This document shows, piece after piece, positions 11,587-28,618 of a stretch of DNA of 64,000 bases. Source of the stretch: Anthopleura xanthogrammica (lineage: Eukaryota; Cnidaria; Anthozoa; Actiniaria; Actiniidae); NCBI GenBank assembly GCA_964019055.1, contig OZ025206.1, forward strand, positions 28,340,512 through 28,404,511, given 5' to 3'. The translations under genes were made by a program, and so were the position numbers. Position 1 is the first letter of the stretch; the number at the start of each line of letters is the position of its first letter. The notes below the pieces were generated by a model. It was not told where the DNA came from. It saw only the letters and a list, made by a program, of their open reading frames with translations, and made no database searches.

Positions 11587-13218
11587 AAGGACCATTTTTG
11601 TTTTGATTGTAGTATCTGTCAAAATTCGACAATTTTTATCTGGTGTGATAAAAAAACCAATCAGGTAATTAATTAATTTCTGTATGGCTTTCGAGCCATA
11701 ATATTTTTTGGCAAAAAAAGAAAAAAAAAATGACAAAAAAATCTGAACAATTAAGCCGCTGTTACAGATAGACTTTTTTCATGCGACTTGAGCCGCAAGC
11801 AAAACAATTCAAGTTGCACGCGAGCATATCATATGTATTTTTGTCGTTGTAACTACTTAAAAATCAACTTCTCGTGCAATTTTCAAGGGGGTGTTACATG
11901 CTAAAAAACGCTCGTGCAACTTGAACTATTTTGCGCGCGTCTCATGTTGCTTGAAAGAAGATTACATGCACGTGTAACAGGGGCTTTAGTTTTGATTATA
12001 TACTTTTTTATTCATCTTGTCACGGTGTTACCAAGAACCACAATACTTTCGACAAACCATTTCTATTTTAGGATATATTTTTACTTCATAATATATTGTT
12101 TTGCAGTGTGAGAAAGTAAATTAAAACTCATTCAATAATTAATTGTAAACGAATCAGAATTTAATCATTATTTGCACATTCACCCTACAAAGCGATGGTT
12201 TCTTCTTATTAGTATTCCTATTCCTTTGATGGTTAAATTATTTTGTTTGTGCAAAAACGCTATCTAGAAAAAAAATTGTTGCTTTTTCTTTCGAGGAAGC
12301 GTACAATCAAACCCAGAGAATGAAATAAAACATATATGTGTAGCGGAAAGAAACATAAGCTGTGTGAAGTGCAAGTGTTAGAACACCTGTCTGGCTATTA
12401 TCTTAGCCGTTTCCGGTTCCATTTGAAGTGATAATGGAACACTGTTGCTCGATTTTCTAACAGGATTGATTTTCTATTTAAACTAGTCCTTTCTTAAAGT
12501 GTTTGTAAACCATGTTATTCGTCGTTTTATTTATTTTTTTTTTACTTAGATATGCGATGAAAGTGGAAATGTTATTCAATTTTGAAATTCTAACCCAAAG
12601 TACATATAGACATAGACATGCTTCAGTAATGTCAAACAAACAGTGAATTGTTTCGGTATAGGATGTAATGCGTTTTATTTATTTTTAAGTAATACTTTCG
12701 TTAGCATATCATTTGAAGGCTGGATAAAGAAGATAATGGTGGTGGTGGTGATAGTACTGATGATGGTTAGAATGGTGTTGATGTTTACGACGTAGAATGA
12801 TGATGATGATGAGGACGACGACGACGAAAACGACGATCATGATGATGATGATGATGAAGATGATGATGAAGTTCAAAATGATAATTAATATAATGTTAAT
12901 GGTTATAGGATTAGGAAAATCATAAATAGAACTATATAAGCTAAGTCGAAAGGGGAAAAAAACTATTGCTAAACGTTTTGATTTACTGGTAGCGCTTGTG
13001 GCAACTTCCCAACACATGAACTGTTCCTAAATTAAAATCGTAGCCAAGTAACGAATTAGGGAGGCAAAATGGTGATCAGTTTGAAGGACTGGGACGGACT
13101 TCAAAATATATCGAGTAGCACTTAGATAAAAAAGTACCATTTTAGTCATTTTTTTCATTTCCGGATCGAAAATGCAAAGTGAACAGTTGGCTTGCTGGAA
13201 GAAAAATTGAAGTACTAT
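11587..13218. other. Intergenic stretch with a GAT/GAC-rich low-complexity patch
   Basis: At 12737-12872 there is (GGT)n, (GAT)n and (GAC)n sequence. The rest is AT-rich without recognisable genes. Confidence 0.5.
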
Positions 13219-13446
13219 CCAGCTGAGTTGACATTCAGAACAAACTCAGGGTCAACCTATCAGAATTGAGGATTCGACATCGTATTTTGTTGAGCATTTC
13301 CCATTATTCTGCCAAGAGAATTTTTGAAATACGAGTTCTTCTTTTATTGGATTAATCGTAAACGCTAGTCAAACTCATGGTGGAATTTTATTTCAATCAA
13401 CAAGAAAAGTCTACATTGTATACTCGGAAAATGCTCGAAAAATGCT
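13219..13446. repeat. Dispersed repeat D, copy 2
   Basis: Same orientation and nearly same length as the copy at 5304-5530, with scattered substitutions and a small length change near 13341. It is non-coding. Confidence 0.75.
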
Positions 13447-14521
13447 TCCTTTTGGGGAAGGCGATCATCTCTGCTGAACAGCTTAATTAGCTGCTTGCCT
13501 GAAACAATCTTCAGAGTTGTAAGAATACTTCCTTTCGTCCATTTGTAACCATAGTTTCTGGACGTCAACTTTTAGCACACAAACATTAAGTAAATGCAGT
13601 ATGCTTGTGTACTTTGATTTAGAGGGAAGGTAAGATAAATATAATGAAAAAATGATCAATGGAGGAAGAAAGAAAGAAAGGAAAGTTAGCCTCCCTCTCT
13701 TACTTTCTATTTTTTTTATTTATTTATTTATTTTTTTACTCGTTAATTCATTCTTACTGTCGTTCTTTTTCACTTTTTTCTCTCCGTTTTTTTTCATTCT
13801 TTTTGTTTCCTTTACTCTCCTCTTTTTATTTTTAAAGATATTTTCTATTTTGTTAAATACTATTCATGCTGTTGTTATTATAATACTTTTACCGCTTTTT
13901 CATTTCCTATCTGCTTTTACTTCAAATATCTACACAGTTATCATCTTGCTATTGTTCAAGAAAAATTAAGAAGAACTTTTTTTTTAACATGGTGATATAA
14001 ATGGCAGTTTCATACCTAATTTCCGAAGACTTTTACTCATTAATACAGAAAAAAATTATATAATGGTAGATTTTCGTTAACATCAATTTACCCGCTTTAT
14101 TATTTTTCATGACTTTGAATGATCAGCAATAAATATTTCATATTAACCTTTACTTAGTCAAAGAAAATTATGATTCATCACAGCAAATTTGAATTTAATA
14201 AAAGCATGGTTTATTAACGTTTACATTTTCGATTATTGTTTATAGAATGGTTGCCATGGCAATTTCTGTAAAATGCTTTTTACTTTTATTTACTTGTAAT
14301 GTAAGTTTAACATTAGTTTGGAAAATGTAATTTTGAATCTGGAAAATTAGGATGTCCTCATTGGTCAAAGTGACTCAAACTCTCATTTAATAATTATTTC
14401 TCGAAATTCATGCTGAGACATAGTGATATCAAAATTAATGTATTTCTTTCTACCAACAGACTTGCAGTTTCAACCTAGATTACATTGTTCAAAAAACGTA
14501 AGTTAAACATATGTCGTCAGT
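13447..14521. other. Upstream region of the first K2P gene
   Basis: T-rich low-complexity sequence occupies about 13690-13850. A possible 5' UTR exon precedes the start codon (acceptor CCAACAG at about 14454-14460). No other gene is visible. Confidence 0.4.
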
Positions 14522-17500
14522 ATGAATCCAATCTACAAGAAGTTTCTTCTACGAATGTTTTTATTCTTTGCTTACGGATTGCTTGGAAGTTGGTTGTTTA
14601 GTTTGATAGAAGAAAGAGAGGAATCGTACACAGTCACTGCTAGCAGGTATGGTACCAAATAATATATCTATTTTTCACACCATAAACAGCTGTTACGAAT
14701 ATTACTTCCCTTGTAAGAATTCTAGCTTTTATCATTCTCTTTTATATATTTTGGGTTAAAAATATTCTAATTAAAAACGTCGTCTGGTGATTGAATGATT
14801 CGTCATTGTTGAAATGCTGGAACGATATTCATTCCAACTTCTTTGCCGCCAATGCGCACACTTTCACCAAGGAAGTCTTGTTTGGTAATCGGATTAAAGT
14901 GTTCAAAATGCGAGAAGTTTGGACATGGGGGATATTCTTATTTTATTTACGAAATTATCAGTTTTTCCCGGATAAACGTTCAAGCTAAATTCCTGTTCGA
15001 TCTATAGTCGTGCCCTGGCCTTACATCAGCCCAGAGGTTGTTTCAGTGTTTAGGACAAATTGATAAAAGTTTTATTATTGATTTTAAATTGACTTTTTGG
15101 CTGACTCAAGAGGTGCGAAAATGAATGGAAAATCCCAACTTTAGATGCATACGCGAAAACGTTATCTAAATCGACTTGTTCAATTTCTCGTTAGTATCTA
15201 TTTTTTTGAATCCTTCAACTGGCTTTTTTAACGAGGCAGCCACGTGAGCTAGAACAATATATTTTTCTCTAGCCTGTATTCAAGAGCTTTCGGATAAGTT
15301 TATTCGAGAATGAACAACGGAAGAAATGCCAACATCAATGAACGTGTTTCGTCAAAAAGGGAATAACATCCAAATAGATTCAGGTCGTGTGAGTCTGTAA
15401 AAGTTTTTTCAAGTGATGCATGCAACCGCCAAACTTCTTTTAATATTAATAATTATTATTTTAATAAATATTAAAATTTTAATATTTCTGCGGTATTTTA
15501 CTATAGTGCAAATCTATTTATAGTTTATTTTAATATATATTTGAATATAACCTCTATTCTTCTTCATACCAATCATGAACGAAACAAGACGACATATCAA
15601 ATAATGGCTGTCAAATGCTTTACAGTATGAATTAGAACTTGAGTCGACAGACAATATTCACCAGCAGATGTTTCCATCTCTGATATTCAGATATTCATCA
15701 ACACAGCGAAATGACTTTCCACTGTCAACTTTATAGCTCAAAATCGAATTAAAAATTGATGGGTTGCTTGTCATTTCGCGTTAGAGCACAAATGGAAATT
15801 TTCAATTTCTCTTTTCTAGTTGAATTTATTGGCTCAAATAAATCATCTTTACCGACCGACAATGAGGCTCATCAAAGTAAAAACGCATAAGCCGCCTTGT
15901 CGCAGGGTGCCTGATGGATTGGGGCTTACTGATTGGAATTACGTACAAAAGGCTTGCCCACTTTATGGAGGGGGAAAACGCGATTAAATTGTATATTAAA
16001 CCCGATGTTCAATTTCTAGAGTTAAAGGGAAGTAAATATTGTGTAAATAAATACTAGACGGTCGACAAAAATTAGTCCGTACAACCATCATCGTGTACAG
16101 ACAGCTGAATTGGAATATATATTAATATCTTATGCAACTATTCTCAATGCAGCTCATTTTAGAAAGAGCTGTGCTTAGTGGAAATATTTGAAAGGGGTCT
16201 AGTGAAGGAATTGTAACCGTATGTAAATATCTTATCAATTTAATCCCTTTCTAAAGCAAAACTCTGACGTCTATAGTATAGTCACTTCAGCGCCGATATC
16301 CCACTTGTTTTGTAAAACTCTTGGTCCCACCTTATGCCCGATAAATTGATGCAAAATTTATATAAAGACTTTGAATATTTGTATAGCTTTTCTCAATCAA
16401 ATCTACATGAATTTTGTCTTAGGTTGTTTGATGAGCTAAAAGAAGAGATGAAGAACAAATATAACATTTCCAATTCGACTGATTTCGACACATTTGTCGA
16501 GAAAGCGTTTACAGCAAGTCAGTTGATGAGCAAAATGGACTGGACGTTCTTGAATGGATGTGGATTTACATTTGCAGCTATCACTACTATTGGTAAATTG
16601 ATTAATTATTCATTAAGGTTTTAAGAAGATGCTTCAGGCATTTTCCTTGATGACTATGAAGTGTAGACCATAAACTCGAGTGATAAATCCCTTCAACTAT
16701 GAATGAAGTGTGACGTATTATACTATGTTAAATATACCGATTTATATTGTGTTAAATGTTGGTCCAAAAGGCTTCTCGCTGACGGCCATGAAAGAATAAA
16801 CGGAAAAAAGCTTGTTACAAGATGAACAGTAGAATGCGTTCAGTTTGTGTTTGGATTCAAATAATTCGTAAATCAACCAGCAAACTGAACGCATGAAACA
16901 ACAGCCAAATCTAAGAATAGTTTTTTTTTTTTGGTTAATAAAATTGCAGGTACACCTGATCATGAAGGGATTTGCAACAGGGACATAACTTTAGCTTAGA
17001 CAAATGCTATGCTTGCTACTTAGTGATTTGGTGTTATCAGAATTTTCAATGACAAATATCAAAAATATAAAGACAGGTGCTATTGCTGGTATGGGTGGTG
17101 TGCATCCATTCCCATGAAAACAAAAAGGACGCCATGTTGGTTGAAATCATATTGCTGTGTTAATCAGCTGTCAAAACGTTTTTGAAAGACAATCCAAGCA
17201 AGGGTGGCGTACATCCTTACACGAGAATAAAAAGACAACTTGAAGATATGTCGTTGCCATGATGGTTGACATCATGCTGCTGAGTTTCAATAAGCTGATA
17301 AAAGTCTTTGAACTTCATTATCTCATCCAAATGGTGGTCAAACACTGACTACCATGTGCTGTCAGTCAGAAAGGATTCCAGAAGAAGCCAAAACCAAAAA
17401 ATGTTGAACGATTCAACCAACATGGCGGCAACATGCACCTTAGGAATTCTGAATTATAAGCCAACGTGTTTATGCTGATGGGGAGCCAAGCCTAGGTTCT

Positions 17501-18194
17501 TTTAGCTTCGGTTATGGAATTGTTTTTATTTTTTTAACCCTTATTTCATTGATTTATTTTCGTAGGCTTTGGTGACATTTCTCCACGAACACCTCTTGGC
17601 CAGGGACTCACCATACCATTCTGCCTTATCGGTATAACAATATCGACACTCGCTTTCAAAACAGCTGGAGAAGTCGTACTGATAGGACTGAAAACGATAA
17701 CAGTTTCATTTGAAAAGAAGATACTTCGACGGAAACACGTCAAACGTAAATTTGTGAAATGTCTCTTTGTTATCATTTTCTGGATTGCTCTTTTGATTTG
17801 TATCCTAGCAACCGTCGAAACATATATCGATGGCTGGACCTTCTTGGAAGGTGTTTACTGCTGGTTTGTTACGTTTACGACCATAGGATTTGGTGACTAT
17901 ATACCCTTCCAAGAGTTCCGTGTCGAAAAGAAGGGGAAAGAGAAATGGATTTTGCTAGGAACAGGAATATTGTTCACGATCCCCTTCGTAATCGGACTGT
18001 GCCTTGTATCCAGTTTATTAAACTTGCTAGTTGACAGCTCTGATAAAATCAAGTTGCATTTTCACAAAGTCAGCTCCTGTGCCATATGTAGTAACAACTG
18101 TGGCAACACTAATGAAGCCAGTCTTGGCTCAAAAGAAACTTCTAGTAATGACATCTATTTAAAATCTTTTGGTTCTAGGAGGTGCAGTGTTTAG
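14522..18194 (+). CDS. Two-pore-domain potassium channel, K2P gene 1 (subfamily A)
   Basis: Exons 14522-14646, 16423-16592 and 17566-18194 join in phases 2 and 1 to give 307 aa. Exon 1 encodes a short cytosolic N-terminus (MNPIYKK) and M1. Exon 2 encodes the extracellular cap, with sequons NIS and NST at residues 56-61, and the first pore helix. The intron falls inside the Gly codon of the first filter, TTIG-FGD (D102). Exon 3 encodes M2, a basic M2-M3 loop, M3, the second filter TTIGFGDY, M4 and a cytosolic tail. The tail has a Cys cluster just after M4 (CAICSNNC) and ends RRCSV. The family forms dimeric background K+ channels at the plasma membrane. No cysteine is seen at the cap apex. The start is the first ATG before M1. 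It is the first of four tandem copies on this strand. Confidence 0.92.
14647..16422 (+). other. Intron 1 of K2P gene 1
   Basis: A 1.8-kb phase-2 intron (AG|GTATGG to GTCTTAG|G). It contains a short fragment at about 14989-15066 (GTCGTGCCCTGG...CAGCCCA) shared with the SINE-like sequence at 54887. The rest is AT-rich and unrecognised. Confidence 0.6.
17080..17315. repeat. Imperfect tandem duplication in intron 2 of K2P gene 1
   Basis: Two ~115-bp units (about 17080-17195 and 17198-17315) share the order GGTGTGCATCC / GGCGTACATCC, GAAAACAAAAAGGAC / GAATAAAAAGACAAC, and TTGGTTGAAATCAT / TGGTTGACATCAT. They are diverged and non-coding. The host intron is 16593-17565. Confidence 0.5.
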
Positions 18195-18333
18195 AAAACA
18201 AGTTTTTATGTTTTTATTATCATTGGCACAAGTCTCGATGTCTTTTACAACAAAGTATTTCATAATAAACATCGGAATCATTTACATATACAATTACATG
18301 GCTTAGATTCTACGGTTTTAACATTGGGATTAA

Positions 18334-18769
18334 GGTATCAGGATATGATTAGGACCCCTATACGTTCTACCTCAAATTTCGCACGGGCTTTACAATTTTT
18401 GCCATAAAAGTAAACAGTTTCTGAAAGCTAAATAAATGTAGTTTTCGAATATATATTTATAATTGTCTGTTTTGGAACACAAAAAAAGTATTGGGTTCAA
18501 AGTGACATTCTACCTCACTTCATCTGACAACTTCCCGCAGGATCAGAATTTCCGCTATGTCGATCAAAAGTACAAGTAGCTACAATGTTTTTAAAACGAT
18601 ATTTTGGTCACTCAAAAACTGCGGAGAAAGCCAATAATTTTTTTTGTGTCGCGAAACAGAAAATTCCATATTGATTTTTAAAAACTACGTTTATTTAGCT
18701 TTCAGAAAATGTTTACTTTTATATAATAATATTGAAAAGGCAGCGCGAAATCAATCGTATCCTGATACC
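18334..18769. mobile_element. TTAA-flanked MITE (family T4)
   Basis: TTAA at 18330-18333 and 18770-18773 flanks ends GGTATCAGGATA and TATCCTGATACC. Subterminal AAAGTAAACA.TTTCTGAAAG and GCTAAATAAA(C/T)GTAG segments are also inverted between the two halves. It starts 140 bp after the K2P gene 1 stop codon. A diverged half copy seems present near 46080-46200. Confidence 0.75.
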
Positions 18770-19005
18770 TTAAGGTGGCCCTTAAAAGTTCCTACACAAA
18801 TTTGCGCTGACTGTTAGGACGTGTAGCAACTTCTAAGGACTAGATTGGCGCAAAACTGGCTGTATGTATTCCTTAATGCCTTTGTACTGGATAAATAAAA
18901 TATGAGAGAAAAATGATATGCAATTTTTGGATTTATGAGCATTTTGTTTTCAAAAAGCCATTTTTCAAGATTGTCGACTGATATCCCGAAAAGTTCAAGG
19001 CTTAA

Positions 19006-20220
19006 GGGGGGATTGACATATTTCTCAAGGCCGTTGCTAAGAAAAATTGTAAAATTAGTTTGCCAAGTAATATTAAGAATTGGTGTTTGAAATTTTGACA
19101 ATATGATAGTTATTGACATAACGTCATAAATTGATGACGTCATTATATGACGTCATCATGACGTCATAGAAACAGAAAAAATCCTATAATTTATAAAGGC
19201 TTTGAACTAATTACGAATTTTTTTACATATTTTAAATCTAAGAGATGTGGAAAATGTGGCTAAGGATGGATTTTTGATGTTGTTGAAAAATAGATTTTTT
19301 ATGAATTTTTTTCTTCTTTACAAACCCTGTTTCAATCCATAATATTGTTGTCATTCAATATTTTTAAAAATCCATCCTTAGCTTTGAAGAAAATACTTTT
19401 TCGAATCTTTTGAAGCGGAAAAATCTGCATAATTTTTTAACATCGTAAAAATTATAGAATTTTCCTGAAAACGGAAGTGAAACTTCAAAAATTTATATTT
19501 TTTTGCCAATGGGTTTCCTGTGTTTTGCGCCTTTTCCTGGGGCGAGAAATGTGTTCTGGAAAAAAGAACAGCAGCGAACTGAACTTGGAGAATCGTTTTG
19601 GAAGCATAATGTGTGAAATTTCGGAAGAGTATATCGTAATTCGCTTATTACAACTACAAACAAGAACAAGAGAGGTCAGATTCCATCCTTAACATCGTGT
19701 TTATGAACCACCAGCATCGCCAACTCGATCTAAAACATGCGGTATTTGCCGTGTTTGGAGTAGGTTCGTTTTCCGAAGATACGACATAATCTTCTGAAAT
19801 AACAATAACTTTAGGAGAAATTGCGTCTTCCTCGATGTCTTCCTCCACATTTACTAAATTATCTGTTTGGGTTTCGATACTTTTGGATGCTATACGCGGA
19901 AACGAGAAGTCGACTTGGCATCCAACACTAGGGTTTGTTATTGTTTTCCAGCGATTACCACTGGCTGTTTCAGCACGTTTTCGGACCTTGGAGACTTTTT
20001 TCCCTTCCATGTTTTGTTTAAGTATTTGTTGACAAATAAAATTACATCGTACAATACAAAAAAACACCAGAAAAACCCTCGTGAAAATACGCTCATAAAA
20101 CTTACAGTCGTAAAAGTGAAAAACGCGAGCGCGCGCGCGGCGACCGGAAGTAAAAATTTAATATCTAGAACCTTCTCTTAGCAACGGCGCTGCTTAGCAA
20201 CGTAATATGTCAATCCCCCC
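19006..20220. mobile_element. TTAA-flanked DNA transposon, non-autonomous (family T1)
   Basis: TTAA duplications at 19002-19005 and 20221-20224 flank perfect 16-bp inverted ends GGGGGGATTGACATAT. Subterminal CGTTGCTAAG boxes occur once on the left and twice on the right. The 1.2-kb interior contains a cluster of TGACGTCA palindromes near the left end (19130-19167) and one open frame on the minus strand (19654-20067). The layout fits a TTAA-specific superfamily (piggyBac or Kolobok); no transposase catalytic motif is visible. Confidence 0.85.
19654..20067 (-). CDS. Unrecognised ORF inside TTAA element T1
   Basis: A 137-codon frame that could begin at an internal Met giving MEGKKVSKVRKRAE. It is basic at the start, followed by SIETQTDNL and an acidic stretch (VEEDIEEDAISPK). 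The ETQTD-type motif is reminiscent of linkers in transposon-encoded proteins, but no domain can be named. It lies wholly inside a TTAA-flanked element, so if expressed it is probably a transposase remnant. Low confidence as a real protein. Confidence 0.3.
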   Translation of the reverse strand: MFFCIVRCNFICQQILKQNMEGKKVSKVRKRAETASGNRWKTITNPSVGCQVDFSFPRIASKSIETQTDNLVNVEEDIEEDAISPKVIVISEDYVVSSENEPTPNTANTACFRSSWRCWWFINTMLRMESDLSCSCL

Positions 20221-21408
20221 TTAAGGACTCGTGACTGAGTTTTTTATTTATTTTTCGGAAATCGGACAAGGTTTTAATTTGATGAAAAAAGAATCGATTG
20301 AAATTCTACCCGACAAATCAATAGGTGCGCGGCACCTAAAGGTGACTAGTCCAAATATTTGCGAGTGTATCTCGTGAATTTATAAAGTCTCTCGCATCAC
20401 GTCAAAAATAAAAACTCGGACTGATGTTTGTCGCATTTGCCTTTGCGGGACGATTTCGTTCTCCTTTGCGCTCAAAAATCAATCGATTCCCATGAAGCTT
20501 CAAATTCTTGGTAAATAGATTGAAGTCATACGAGGGTCCTGAAGGATGGAGTAATGAGACTGGGAATGTGATTTAGCAATTACTGGGATTGGGATTTCTC
20601 TAACTCTCTAACTCCAATTTTGCTCGGAATGGGATATTGTATGACTGAGACTGGGATTTTTCAAAATTTGGGGCTGGGAAATGGGATTAGGACTCCATCT
20701 TCAGGACCTTCTCATGACATTGTCTACCAAGTTTGGAGAAAATCTATCGATCGCAAGCTGTTGCGCTGCGAAATAGGCCTAAAAACTGGCCCATAAATTA
20801 ATGCAATCGATAGATTTTCAAAACGGATTACATTATTATATGAAAAGCACCGCTTGCATCGGACTTTATTAAGATCGATAACAAAATATAACTGAAATTT
20901 AACAAAGTGATTAATCGATCTTGGTAATTGACCTGAACTACCTGTGTGAGTGATCTTAGAGGAAAACAAATTTCTTTCACCGATGCACAGGGAATGATAA
21001 AGTAAGATCATTGAGACTAAACTTGTAAGATCTTCTCTATCATTACTGTTTAATGCGCACCCAAATTTGGAGTGATATTTCAAATAATACGTTAACTCAA
21101 TTTTGCTTACGCTTTTTTTATCAGTGACTTTTTACCACCACTTGTTTCATGGTAATCAAACAGACCTAAAAGCCTATCCTTGCTGCTTAATGCGCAATCA
21201 ATTCAAATGCGGAGGTATATATATCAAAAATAATGTTCATAGCTCAACTCGACCTTGCTTGCGCAAGGTGCCTTAGTATTTGTTGATACAGTTAAAGGTT
21301 GGAGTTTTTTTAGAACGAACGAGCTGAGAAAAAAAAAACGCAGACAAGCTTATTGGTTTATTAACATTGTGAAATGAGATAGTTCAAGTCCAACTTTGTA
21401 AGAGCCAT

Positions 21409-21625
21409 GTATATATTCTTTAGAATTTAACTACAGCTCACGGTAATTTAAGGAATGACTGTACACATTATCAAACAATAGACCATTTTCGAGATGCACG
21501 AGTGCTTTCAAAAATATCTATTGAAACACTTAAAACTTCCACTGGCTTTAGTCACATTTTAAATAATACATTACAGGCTATCGAGGCTGAGGTTGAGCGC
21601 TGACAACCGTGAAATGGTCTATTGT
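21409..21625. mobile_element. Dispersed MITE M, copy 1 (partial)
   Basis: This stretch is repeated in inverted orientation at 40727-40975. Shared segments include CTACAGCTCACGGTAATTTA, ACATTATCAAACAATA and the end TATCGAGGCTGAG. One terminus ends CGTGAAATGGTCTATT. The opposite terminus seems lost or rearranged. Confidence 0.65.
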
Positions 21626-21672
21626 CTCGTTAGATTGTAATTAGGTCGTTTACATATATGCCCGATATACTT

Positions 21673-21678
<6 letters not shown>

Positions 21679-21741
<63 letters not shown>
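21679..21741. repeat. Compound dinucleotide microsatellite (CT)n(AT)n
   Basis: About 40 bp of CT followed by 24 bp of AT, uninterrupted. Confidence 0.95.
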
Positions 21742-22520
21742 TCACGTAATGCAAGAGTTCCATCTCATTTATGTCATTTGCGCAAATAACTGTCTTTATT
21801 TTCCATTCAGTCAACTCAGTTATTCATAGCAATAATTTAAAACATCTTGCCCAACGTTCAATCTGACTATGGCAAATGTTATTGTCGAAACATGTCTTTG
21901 AAATTCAAATCTATGGTGATTTTCTTCAAAATATCTATTGAGTAGCTCTTTAATTTATGCAAACAAATGCTCTTCATTTTATTCATTTTTTCATTTATTT
22001 TGTCAACATTGTCTATAGCAACAATTCAAAACAGTCTGTTGTTAAACTGAACAACTCGAACTGATAATGAAGTAAAACGACCTAGAACTAGAGGTAAGCA
22101 GTAACCACTCATGAAAATTTTTCAACTGGCAAAATAATATGGATGTGACCAAAAGCGATTGTATCAATTAACACTGGGATTGTTTAATCCAACTATTATT
22201 TGGCGCTGGCCTAGATGAAAATTACTTATGTAAACGGGTGTAAATCTAGTTACCAATAAAGTGATTTATCATTATTATATTTGAGCTGATATGAAATGAT
22301 AAGCATAATTAAGAAAAATCATCTTTTTTGTTCTTTGCAGGTTCCTATTTCTGTGTCACTTTAGGGTACTTAGAAACACGCCAAATTATTGGTCGGACCA
22401 ATCAACAAGTTAGAAATTGCTAGAGGCATAAAATAACAAATTGTTTAATGATCCTAAGGTTGATATGGATGAATTTCTTCGATCTCCACATCTGAAATGT
22501 AATATTCCTCCTCAGTAAAT

Positions 22521-27774
<5,254 letters not shown>

Positions 27775-28099
27775 ACCCGAAAAAAAGAGCGTAGAAAATC
27801 GGCACTTCCGTAGAAGGTTTACCCCAGAGCTCTATTCTTAAGCCTGAATACATTCACTCCTGATTGACTTATAATATTGAGTTTGGAATCACCATCCTGA
27901 AAAATTTGCACATGCATTTGAAATATATCAACTTTGAAAAACAGTATTCAAATACGAATATCGATCAAATACGAAAAGTTGATATACAAACTTTTTTTTA
28001 GTAGCAAACAACAACATTTAATTTGAGAAACATTTGAGTATTTTTACCTGCATCTAAACAAGGTCTAGATGCTTTAACAATATAACAATAAAATTATAA
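27775..28099. other. 3' flank of K2P gene 2, nothing recognised
   Basis: AT-rich; presumably the 3' UTR of K2P gene 2. Confidence 0.4.
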
Positions 28100-28618
28100 T
28101 ATAGACAAATAATAAAATATAAAAGATATTCTAATAAAAAATAATAATCTAAATTAACATGATTAAAACATTGCAACTTCATTTACTGGATTTAGCACTT
28201 TTATAGTTTACTTCAATACAACATCAATCATATTTATCTTTTATTTAATAATTTTATTTTATTAATATTTAATAAATTACACACAATTCGATAATAACTA
28301 TAAATATATATCAACGAAAATTAATAAGTTAATTAAAAGCTTGTTTAAAAAGCCAGGTTTTTACTCCCTGTTTAAAATCTGGAATTGAAGTACTGCAACA
28401 TCTTATGCTTGGAGGAAGAGAATTCCACAGTTCAGGGGCAGCACAAGAAAAGGATCTCCTTCCATACGTTTTAAGGTTGAAAGGTTTCTTGGCTAATAGA
28501 TTTAAAAAGGAAGATCTTAAAACACGAGAGGGAACATAAGGTTTGACTAGATCACATATGTAGGAGGGAGCTGTTTTGTTCAAAACTTTAAAAGCAATAT
28601 ATATGCGGCCCAAGGTCT
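28100..28618 (-). mobile_element. LINE 3' fragment, minus strand
   Basis: Frame 28613-28329 encodes IYIAFKVLNKTAPSYI, then AAPELWNSLP and FKQGVKTWLFKQAFN before a stop, the C-terminal end of an L2/CR1-type ORF2. Downstream is AT-rich tail sequence with ATA runs. 5'-truncated. Confidence 0.75.

Larger units (their letters stand above)
20225..22520. other. Intergenic region between K2P genes 1 and 2
   Basis: Holds a small inverted-end element at about 20531-20709 (GGGTCCTGAAG...CTTCAGGACC) with degenerate GGGATT repeats inside, an inverted ATCGATAGATTTT pair at 20737-20820, a dinucleotide tract, and the dispersed MITE at 21409-21625. No gene is recognised. Confidence 0.5.

Noticed and set aside
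12709..13017. Minus-strand 102-aa frame
   Set aside because: Low-complexity translation of GAT/GAC repeats without a domain.
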